Shown: positions 18,499 to 26,800 of the stretch, in pieces
Layout of the letters: each line of letters begins with the position of its first letter
How positions within the stretch are numbered: the stretch's first letter is position 1
The notes under the pieces: generated by a model
What the model was told of the DNA's origin: nothing
Databases searched by the model: none
What the model saw: the letters and a program-made list of their open reading frames with translations, nothing else
Assembly (NCBI RefSeq): GCF_002843425.1
Contig: NZ_NKXO01000014.1
Coordinates: 1-64,000 of the forward strand
DNA: 64,000 nt
Direction of reading: 5' to 3'
From: Raineya orbicola
GTDB taxonomy: Bacteria > Bacteroidota > Bacteroidia > Cytophagales > Thermonemataceae
Translations under genes and position numbers: made by a program

Positions 18499-20361
18499 TC
18501 AAACAATTTTGGTTTCTATTGTCGGAGTAAGGTCTTCAATAATTTCTGCACTTCGGTAAAGTTTAGCATAAAGACTATGGGGAGTACTCAAAAGCTCTTG
18601 ATGTGTGCCTCTTTCTACTATTTCGCCTTTATCCATTACTAAGATTTCATCAGCCTTTTGAATGGTGCTTAAACGATGAGCAATAACTAGGGCAGTACGC
18701 TCTTGCATAAGTTCGTTGAGAGCTTCTTGTACAATTTTTTCAGATTCATTATCCAAAGCCGAAGTAGCTTCGTCCAAAATTAGGATAGGCGGGTTTTTGA
18801 GTACAGCTCTGGCGATACTGATACGTTGGCGTTGCCCGCCTGAAAGTTGAGAACCTCTTTCACCGATGTTGGTATGGTAACCTTGTGGTAATTTTTCAAT
18901 GAATTCGTGAGCGTGAGCAATTTTAGCCGCCTGTATCACTTCTTCCATTGTAGCTTCTTTTCCAAAGGCAATGTTATTGAAAACCGTGTCATTAAATAGT
19001 ATTGCTTCTTGGCTTACTATACCCATTTGTTTGCGAAGTGAGTGCATAGTGATTTCTTTGATGTCGTAGCCATCAATTAAAATTCTGCCTTTTTGTACTT
19101 CATAAAAACGACAAAGCAAATCGGCGATAGTAGATTTCCCACTGCCCGAAGCTCCTACAAGAGCTATCATTTTTCCTTTGGTAATGGAAAGATTTATGTT
19201 TTTGAGTACCCACTGCTCATTCCTATAGGCAAAACTTACATTTTCAAACGTGATTCTTTCATTGAAAGTAGGTAAATCTTTCGCATTAGGTCTATCCTGA
19301 ATTTCAGGTTTTATATCAATCAGTTCAAAAATTCTTTCAGCAGAAGCCACACCTCTCTGAATATGGCTAAACATAGTGATAATCTCTTTGATAGGTTGTG
19401 TAACTTGTGAGAGTATTCCTAAAAAGCCAAAAAATTGGGATGCCGTCAGAGATTTATCTCCTTGTAAAATAAGGTTGCCTCCATAAAGCACAACACCAAT
19501 TACCAAAGCCACCCCCATAAACTCCGAAAAAGGTGAGGATAACTCTCGCTTGTAGCCTATGCTTTTTACTAAATAGGTATATTTTTCATTTTCTGTTTTG
19601 AATTTCTGTTTTACAAATTTTTCAGCATTAAAAGCCTTGACAATCCGAATACCGCTGAAAGTTTCGTCCATTATACTTAAAACCGTGCCAATAGTTTCCT
19701 GCACTTGTTTGGATTGCTTGCGAAGTTTATTGATAAGCAAGCCAACAAAACCACCCGTAAGAGGAATATAAACCAGCACAAAAAGTGTTAGGGAAGGAGA
19801 GATGTAAAAAAGAGCGACAAAGTACAAAATCAGCAAAATGGGTTCTCTAAATAGAGCCTTGAAAGAGGTAGTCAGGATAAATTCTACTTCTGCTACGTCA
19901 GAGGTCATTCGCGAAAGAATATTACCTTTTCGCTGTTCGGTGAAATAGCCTAAATGCAAGTCAAGCGTTTTTTCGAAAACTCTTTGACGTATTCTTCCTA
20001 CTAAATTGGCTTTTAATTTTTCCAAAACCCTGATAGTCAAATATTTAAATAAATTCGCCAAAAAAACCGAAATTACAACAAACAAACACACATTCCATAG
20101 CAGACTGACCGCCCCCTTCTCATAATAAATTTTTGCTTGCCAATACTGAAAAGTTTGTACAAAGTACTCAACTGAAAATTGAAAATTAGGAGGCTGTGCG
20201 ACTGCTTGGGGCTTATTTTGGAACAGAATTTCCAAAACAGGAATGATCATAGTAAAATTCACAAGTCCAAACAGAGAAGCCAACAGCGAGGTAGCAAGAA
20301 AAGCAAATATGAATTTGTAAATGGAATCAACAAGTGTAAATATGCGTAGATAGGTTTTCAC
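18499..20361 (-). CDS. MsbA-like ABC exporter, fused permease and ATPase
   Basis: A 620-residue half-transporter. The first ~340 residues hold six membrane helices and the segment TFSGIRIVKAFNAE typical of exporters; the nucleotide-binding domain has Walker A GASGSGKST near residue 405, the signature LSGGQRQRISIARA, Walker B ILILDEATSALD and the H-loop VIAHRLSTI. It should work as a homodimer moving lipids or lipid-linked glycans across the inner membrane. It is the first gene of an operon with GT17 and FkbM genes, which suggests a glycolipid substrate over a general lipid A role, but core MsbA function cannot be excluded. Confidence 0.9.
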   Translation of the reverse strand: MKTYLRIFTLVDSIYKFIFAFLATSLLASLFGLVNFTMIIPVLEILFQNKPQAVAQPPNFQFSVEYFVQTFQYWQAKIYYEKGAVSLLWNVCLFVVISVFLANLFKYLTIRVLEKLKANLVGRIRQRVFEKTLDLHLGYFTEQRKGNILSRMTSDVAEVEFILTTSFKALFREPILLILYFVALFYISPSLTLFVLVYIPLTGGFVGLLINKLRKQSKQVQETIGTVLSIMDETFSGIRIVKAFNAEKFVKQKFKTENEKYTYLVKSIGYKRELSSPFSEFMGVALVIGVVLYGGNLILQGDKSLTASQFFGFLGILSQVTQPIKEIITMFSHIQRGVASAERIFELIDIKPEIQDRPNAKDLPTFNERITFENVSFAYRNEQWVLKNINLSITKGKMIALVGASGSGKSTIADLLCRFYEVQKGRILIDGYDIKEITMHSLRKQMGIVSQEAILFNDTVFNNIAFGKEATMEEVIQAAKIAHAHEFIEKLPQGYHTNIGERGSQLSGGQRQRISIARAVLKNPPILILDEATSALDNESEKIVQEALNELMQERTALVIAHRLSTIQKADEILVMDKGEIVERGTHQELLSTPHSLYAKLYRSAEIIEDLTPTIETKIV

Positions 20362-20409
20362 AGCAAGAAATTGACTTTTTCTTTTTAGGTTGATTTGTAT
20401 TTTCTTTTA

Positions 20410-20441
20410 GACCTGCAAGGCATTCAAAATCCTTACAGGTC
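20410..20441. repeat. palindromic repeat between nuoN and the ABC exporter
   Basis: GACCTGCAAGG (20410-20420) faces CCTTACAGGTC (20431-20441), one mismatch in 11, around a 10-base loop. There is no T-run on either strand. The AGACCTGnAAGG type of palindrome resembles the hairpin before rpoB, and both look like copies of dispersed Bacteroidota intergenic palindromes. Confidence 0.6.
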
Positions 20442-20449
20442 AGAATAAA

Positions 20450-21853
20450 TTACTTCTGGAGCAACCCAAGTACAAAATCGGGGAAAAGCCCTAATGCAAT
20501 CGTGAGAATGGTAGTTATGAGAAACACCCAAATATAAGGTGCGGTTACTTCTACTTTTACAGCTCCTTCACGATTATGAGGTTCTTTTAGATACATAGCA
20601 ATAATGACACGGAAATAATAATACAAACCTACTGCTGACATCAAAGCGGCAAGAACCATCACTTCATACAAGCCTCTTTCATAAGCACTTACAAAAACCC
20701 ACAATTTGCCAAAAAATCCTGCTGTAAGCGGTAGGCCTGCCAGCGAAAGCATTGCAATAGTCATTACCAAAGCTAAAAAAGGATTAGTTTTGGCTAAACC
20801 ATTAAAACTTGTGTATTCTTCGTTATGCGTTTTTTCTGAAACCAACAAAAGTACCCCAAAAGCTGAAATCGTAGCCAAAGAATAAGCCAAAGAATAAAAA
20901 ACAATAGCCGAAAGACTTCTTTCATTAAAAGCCGTTACTGCCAAAAGCAAATAACCTGCGTGAGAAACGCTTGAAAAAGCCATCATTCGCTTGAAACTTT
21001 GCTGATAAACTGCCGTAATGTTGGCAACAACTAAAGTAAGACCTGCCAAAATGGTAAAACTCAATTGCCAATAGTTGTAGGTAGGTACAAAAGCCGATGA
21101 GAGCAGTTTGTAAATAGCGGCAAAGCCTGCGGTTTTCACGATAGTTGCCATAAAAGCCGTGAAAAATGTAGGTGAGCCTTCATAGACATCGGCAGTCCAG
21201 AAATGAAAAGGAGCGATAGAAACTTTGAAAAACATTCCTACCATAACCAGCATTAACCCCAAATAAAGCATTGGCGAAAGATTGGCACTGCTTTGGGTAT
21301 ATTTTTGTAATTCTGCAAGCGAAAAGCCACCCGAAGCTCCATAAAGCATTGCAACTCCAAATAGAAAAATTCCTGTGGCAAATGCACCTTGTAAGAAATA
21401 CTTCATCGCTGCTTCATTGGAACGTAAATTACGTTTCTCTGAGCCTGCAAGTACGTACATTACAATAGAAACAATTTCTATACCTACAAAAAGCATCAAA
21501 AGATTTTCATAGCTTACCATCATAACAGCACCCACCAAAGAAAAAAGCATAAGGGCGTAATATTCAGCAGGTTGAGCTTCTTTGTTTTGAATGTAATGCT
21601 GTGAAAGAGGAATAATCAGTGAGGCGGTAAGCAGTAAAATAAGCGAAAACATTACGGCACTTGGCGAGGTTGCCATCATTGTATTGTTGATGACTTTGCC
21701 CAAGTCCAAAGGGGTATTCCACTCGGTAAAAGTTGCTATAAAAGTAAGTACCGCAAATAAAACCGCCGCACCAAAAAGCACTTGACGATTTTTTAGAAAG
21801 CCTAAAAACAAATTCACTATGCCAAAGACTGAAAGTAAAATAATAGGTAGCAT
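20450..21853 (-). CDS. nuoN: NADH-quinone oxidoreductase subunit N
   Basis: Antiporter-like proton-pumping subunit of respiratory complex I in the inner membrane; 467 residues with about 14 hydrophobic helices. Family marks are VGIEIVSIVMYVLAG, KYFLQGAFATGIFLFG, the conserved PFHFWTADVYEGSPT and KRMMAFSSVSHAGYLLLA. It is not next to any other nuo gene: nuoM is 12 kb and nuoH 24 kb away in this window, both on the other strand. A 9-bp hairpin in its leader lies at 21893-21916. No full promoter was recognised. Confidence 0.95.
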   Translation of the reverse strand: MLPIILLSVFGIVNLFLGFLKNRQVLFGAAVLFAVLTFIATFTEWNTPLDLGKVINNTMMATSPSAVMFSLILLLTASLIIPLSQHYIQNKEAQPAEYYALMLFSLVGAVMMVSYENLLMLFVGIEIVSIVMYVLAGSEKRNLRSNEAAMKYFLQGAFATGIFLFGVAMLYGASGGFSLAELQKYTQSSANLSPMLYLGLMLVMVGMFFKVSIAPFHFWTADVYEGSPTFFTAFMATIVKTAGFAAIYKLLSSAFVPTYNYWQLSFTILAGLTLVVANITAVYQQSFKRMMAFSSVSHAGYLLLAVTAFNERSLSAIVFYSLAYSLATISAFGVLLLVSEKTHNEEYTSFNGLAKTNPFLALVMTIAMLSLAGLPLTAGFFGKLWVFVSAYERGLYEVMVLAALMSAVGLYYYFRVIIAMYLKEPHNREGAVKVEVTAPYIWVFLITTILTIALGLFPDFVLGLLQK

Positions 21854-21892
21854 TGCTATTGGGGTTTATTTTTAGGTAAAAATATTTTATTT

Positions 21893-21916
21893 GCCCAAAA
21901 TAATAGAATTTTGGGC
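21893..21916 (-). other. hairpin in the nuoN leader
   Basis: GCCCAAAAT (21893-21901) pairs perfectly with ATTTTGGGC (21908-21916) across six bases. It lies 40 bases upstream of the nuoN start, in an untranslated 135-bp spacer. It could be a regulatory leader structure, an operator palindrome or part of a dispersed repeat; the sequence does not decide. Confidence 0.45.
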
Positions 21917-21988
21917 GAGTAATCAAATTTTTTGAAAGAAATTTACATACAAAAACCTTTGCTTACCTTGTAGCCTAACTAACTTACT

Positions 21989-22789
21989 TCAATCTTTCTT
22001 GAAATTTAGATAAGTAGAAAAGCCCAGACTGAAATAGCTAAACTCTCTGAAAGGTCTTTCTAAATCCATACCTGCGAGTACATCAAACTGATAGCGATTA
22101 TCAAAGATGTAAATAGAACCCACATTTAAGCCGTGGATATGGTTGGCATCATTGATAGGAAACAGGGAAGAGCCAAAGTATTCTGCAAAAACATACGTTC
22201 CACCTTCTATTTTTCTACCGATGCCCAAAGTATATGCTCCCAAAAGTTCGTTTTGGCTATTAAAATTACGAACGAGGTCTAAACCAATATTTGAGAAAGC
22301 GTAGAATTCATCAGTAATATTGTACTGCATTAGAAGTTTAGTGTAATGCCTTTGAGCAATATTTTCCAGACTACTTGGCAGAGGGATACGGCTTACCCAC
22401 ATAGCACTCATTGAAAATTTGGTGTTTTCTAAATCATTGAGGCGATATTTCACGCCAAGGTGCATTGGTTGCCAAAATGTATTTTTATTTTGGAGTGAAT
22501 TGTTTTCAAAAAAACGAGTAATTTCTAATTCTTGCCCTAAACGCAGTTCTAACCTTTTGGTAAGCCCGTAACGTATGAAAATATTAGGCAGTTGTGTGGT
22601 AATTTTTTGGTTAAAAACCCGCCAAATGCTTCTTAAATAGCTGCTTTCTATGATTAGCTTGTGTTGAGGGGCAGTAGTCGCCGAAAAACTCGCCGTAGGG
22701 CGGTCGGTAGCAATTTCATAATCCTCATTTTGTGCTGAAACACTATGAGTAAATAATCCGAGGACGAGTATAAATAAATATTTTTTCAT
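21989..22789 (-). CDS. secreted outer-membrane-type beta-barrel protein, transporter-like (phenol MetA family type)
   Basis: Begins at MKKYLFILVLGLFTHSVSAQ with a clear signal peptide cleaved after Ala19; an in-frame ATG 20 codons upstream was rejected because it would bury the signal. The mature 247 residues start NEDYEIATDRPTASFSATT, the opening of the Bacteroidota 'putative MetA-pathway' transporter family, and continue with alternating beta strands and aromatic residues to a final Phe-rich strand (YFSLGFSTYLNF), as in outer-membrane barrels. Substrate unknown. It shares the minus strand with nuoN but is 135 bases upstream of it. Confidence 0.75.
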   Translation of the reverse strand: MKKYLFILVLGLFTHSVSAQNEDYEIATDRPTASFSATTAPQHKLIIESSYLRSIWRVFNQKITTQLPNIFIRYGLTKRLELRLGQELEITRFFENNSLQNKNTFWQPMHLGVKYRLNDLENTKFSMSAMWVSRIPLPSSLENIAQRHYTKLLMQYNITDEFYAFSNIGLDLVRNFNSQNELLGAYTLGIGRKIEGGTYVFAEYFGSSLFPINDANHIHGLNVGSIYIFDNRYQFDVLAGMDLERPFREFSYFSLGFSTYLNFKKD

Positions 22790-22907
22790 ATAATTTCGCT
22801 TTTCAAAGGCAATTTTAAGATTTTCAAAGTAAGGTATAGATTTTGTCAAACTTATCGTTTTTTTTTATGAAACTAAAAGTAAATTTTACAAAAGGTTGGA
22901 GCGTGTT

Positions 22908-22939
22908 TTTGGGAAATTCAAGAAAAAATCTTACCTTTG
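22908..22939 (+). promoter_or_regulatory. promoter of prmA
   Basis: TTTG (22908-22911), 20-bp spacer, TACCTTTG (22932-22939): an exact match to the Bacteroidota consensus and spacing. Transcription would begin near 22946, giving a leader of about 20 bases. Confidence 0.8.
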
Positions 22940-22965
22940 GAAATAATTTGAATTGAAAAAAAGCG

Positions 22966-23796
22966 GTGTTTATAGAACTTATTGTAGAGGCAAATCCAGA
23001 AGCCTTTGAAATTTTTATTGCAGAGCTTGCCGATTTGGGCTACGACTCGTTTATGGAGGAGCAAGATATTCTGAAAGCCTATATCTTGGCTGAAAATTTT
23101 GATGAAGAGGCTATCAAGATGTTAGAAATTGAGTATGCGAAAGTTTATCCTTTTCGCTACACTTTTTCAAAATTGGAAAAAGTAAATTGGAATGAAACTT
23201 GGGAGAAAAATTACGAACCTGTGGAAATAGCTGATAAGGTACGTATTAGAGCAATTTTCCACGAGCCTAAACCCAAAAACTTTAATTATGAAATTATCAT
23301 CACACCCAAAATGTCTTTTGGTACAGGGCATCACGCTACTACCAGCCTTATGATTGAAAACCAATTGGAAATCAATCATCAAGGGAAAGATGTTTTGGAC
23401 GCAGGTACTGGCACAGGTATTTTGGCAATAATGGCAAAACTTTTAGGAGCAAGCTACATAGAAGCCTTTGATACAGACGAATGGGCTGTCGAAAATAGCC
23501 GTGAAAACACCTTGCTCAATGATTGTTCGGAAATAGTTATTTATCAAGGCGATATTTCGGCAGTTGATACTCAAAAGCGTTTTGATATTGTGTTGGCAAA
23601 TATTAACAAAAATGTTTTGCTTGCCGATATACCCGCTTATAGCCAACTCTTGAAAATTGGAGGCTTTTTACTTTTGAGCGGCTTTTATGAAGAAGATTTG
23701 ACAGATATTCAGCAAAAATGTAAGGAAAATAGTTTGCAGTTTGTCAAAGAAAAAAATAGAAATAAGTGGGTTTCGGCTGTATTTGAAAAGGTTTAA
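22966..23796 (+). CDS. prmA: ribosomal protein L11 methyltransferase
   Basis: SAM-dependent enzyme that trimethylates lysines and the N-terminus of ribosomal protein L11, whose gene rplK is in this window. 276 residues; the SAM site is VLDAGTGTGILAIMAKLLG, preceded by PKMSFGTGHHATTSLM and followed by DIVLANINKNVLL, all family signatures. The start is a GTG at 22966, fixed by the family-typical first residues FIELIVEANPEAFEIF and by a well-placed promoter; no ATG exists nearby in frame. It stands alone. Confidence 0.95.
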   Translation: MFIELIVEANPEAFEIFIAELADLGYDSFMEEQDILKAYILAENFDEEAIKMLEIEYAKVYPFRYTFSKLEKVNWNETWEKNYEPVEIADKVRIRAIFHEPKPKNFNYEIIITPKMSFGTGHHATTSLMIENQLEINHQGKDVLDAGTGTGILAIMAKLLGASYIEAFDTDEWAVENSRENTLLNDCSEIVIYQGDISAVDTQKRFDIVLANINKNVLLADIPAYSQLLKIGGFLLLSGFYEEDLTDIQQKCKENSLQFVKEKNRNKWVSAVFEKV

Positions 23797-23879
23797 AGTT
23801 TGAAGCTGAAAAATCAAATTTTGAAGATTTAAGAAGTGCAGTATTTAGAATTAACCGTGCTGTATTTACAGAATATTCT

Positions 23880-26800
23880 ATGAAAAGGTTTTTGTTTATT
23901 TTTGGGGTGTTTGTATGGGTTATACCAAGTTTTGCCCAACGTTTTTCGGCAAATCCTGATGAGTTTATCTCTCAATTAGATAAAGAACTGCGTTTGGCTC
24001 GTCAAGAAAAATTTGCAGAGCAGTTTCGTTCTACTTGGACACGAGGCAGTTTTACTGCTACGCAACAAGAAAAAATTATCAATTTGGTGAAAATCATTGT
24101 AAGTAAAGGCGGAGGCGTAGGTTCTCACGTAAAAATCTTTCTTTCTGCTTTGGAAAATGGACTTGATAACCAAACCGTAAGTAGCTCGCAGATAGATAAC
24201 ATACTTTCGGTAGCAGAAAAATATTTTACAAAAAACAATTCAGGGCAGATTTTTAGCTTTGCTAATACGCTACATAGCTTGCTTACTTACAGAGCTTTAT
24301 ATTTTTCTGCAATGCATCGTTTATATGTAGATGGCAATTTTGAAATAGTATATGCTGACTCAACTCTTAGCAAACAACATACTTGGTTTCAAGGCTGGAA
24401 AGAAGCTCAACCAGAACCAGATTCATTAGGAAATATTAAACCTTATCCGCACCCACTTGTAGCAGGTGCTGTGGTGTTATTTCCTAAAACTAATTTATAC
24501 TTTGTTTCTCCCCACGATTCGGTAAGCATCAATCAAACTAAACTTGCTTTTCTTTTTGAAAACAATCATATTGTAGGCGATGGAGGGCGTTTTTCTTGGG
24601 AAAGTTTGTACAACAAAGGTAATGTAGATTCAGTAGCTTTGGGTAGTATTGCTCGTACTCAGATTTATGCCGATTTCAGTCGTTATAGCCATCAAGTAAG
24701 CGATTTACATTTTGATGCCGATAATGTTACACTTTCTTACCCTACCAAACTCAAAACCCCTGAAGTAGGTAGATTTGAGTTTTTCAGCGAACAACGAAAA
24801 AAAAATCAATCTATTCGCTATCCCAAGTTTGTTTCTTATGATGACAAAGCCGACCTTATCAATATTGGCGAGAATATGGAGTATTTGGGAGGTATGAAGT
24901 TAGAAGGCTTTACACTTTATGGATATTCTCCTACTAATCGTCCTGTTTGTAGGCTCTTGGTCTATAAAGATGGGCAAGTGAAGTTTCACGCCAATTCCAA
25001 GCAATTTTACTTAGGTGAAGATCGTATTTACTCTAAAAGTGTTTCGTTTGGATACTATGTAAGTGGCACCGATTCGCTTACTCACAATAACGTTGCTTTA
25101 AGCTACAACAAAGTAAAAATAGCAGGAGATAGTACGCCTGTGGGCATTTTCAAACTTTACAAAGATAAAATCAATGATGATATTCCTTTCATAGACGAAT
25201 ATCACAAAATGTATATCACAGCCGATTTGGCATTGTATAATCCTGCTAAAAACACTATTGATTTTTACATTGTAGGGGCAAAAGATAAAGTACCTGCTTT
25301 ATTTGAATCTTTCAAATACTACGATGAAGATCGCTACGAAGAACTGCGAGCTGAATATAGCTTTCACCCTTTGCGTATGGTAGATTACTATGCTAAAAAA
25401 TACGGCACAATCAATTCGCAAGGAGTGCGTGAATTTAATATTGAAGGAGCTTTTGCAATGGAATCGGAAGAGAATCAGGATAAGAAAAAAGCGAAAAATA
25501 ACTCTTTTGCCAACATCAAATTAGATATTATTAAACGAGCACTTACGAGGCTGGCACGTGAAGGCTATGTAGATTATGATGAATATACAGGCAGGGTAGC
25601 AGTTCTGAATAGAACTACTCATACCATTGATGCCTATGAGTATAAGCGTGCTATGGATTTTATAGAAAAAAATCCTAAGAAAAAGTTACCTAAATATATG
25701 GAGCCTTATGCTAATAAGGACTTTGATGATATGCTTATTCAATCTATTTCGCCCCGCGATGCAAGGAGAGATAGTCTTGTTCGTGATACTACAAAGTTCC
25801 ATTTTACCAATGGTAGAATTCTATTCAAGAAATTAGAAGGTAAAAATATCCTCATCACCAAGCGTGTATTTCGCCCTAAACCCGATACTTCGTCTGTTGA
25901 AAACTCCGAATTTCCCAAAGATACCCTAATTACTCTTACGGATACTTTCAAAATTGATAAGTTTGAAGAAATCAAAAAAGTAGCACTTACAGAAGAGTTA
26001 GAACTCAATAAACTCAACCCTGATAAGTTTTTTCTTTGGGAGCTTGAAGGGTATTTTTCAAAGGCTGAACGTAAGAAAGGCCCTGCTATGCCTAATGCCT
26101 CTGTATTGCCCGATGGGGGAGGAATGATAATTAGAGGCGTAGATAAGTTTGCAATTAGCAAGAAACTCAACGTGTATTTTATACCCAAAAATAAGGAAAT
26201 CAAAATTTACGGGGCAAGTAACTTCTTTATGGAAGAGGGAGAGGTTACAGTAGGTAATTTCCGATTTATTGGAAAAAACTTTATGCTTCCTTATGATGAG
26301 TTTAAGCTCACTATGGAAACTTTGGATAGTGTTGCGTTTATTGTATCAGACCCCAAAAACCCTGACATAAAACACGAACTTGGGGGTGAAATCAAATTCA
26401 ATGCAGGAGATTTACTCATTTCGCACCCTAATAATATATCGGGTTTGAAAAAAGGGCAAATCCCCGGTGGTAAAAAGGGAGAAGTGTATGAATCTTATCC
26501 GAAACTAAAAATTGAAACAGGAGGGAAAATTTACTTTGATGCCTTCTACAGGCAAAAATACGCTTATCACAAACATTTAGCTTATTTTGAAATTCCCAAT
26601 GTAGAGTTGGATAGTCTTACCACTAAAATGCCTAAATTTGAAGGTACTTTTCATTCCAACATATTTCCGCCCATAAAAGAAGTGCTTGTACCAGTTTATG
26701 ACCCTAAATACACAGGTGTAGAATCTCGTTATGCCTTAGGTTTTGTGCATAAACCTAAAAAGCCTCTTAAATTATACCATACGCAAGGTGAGTTAATCGC

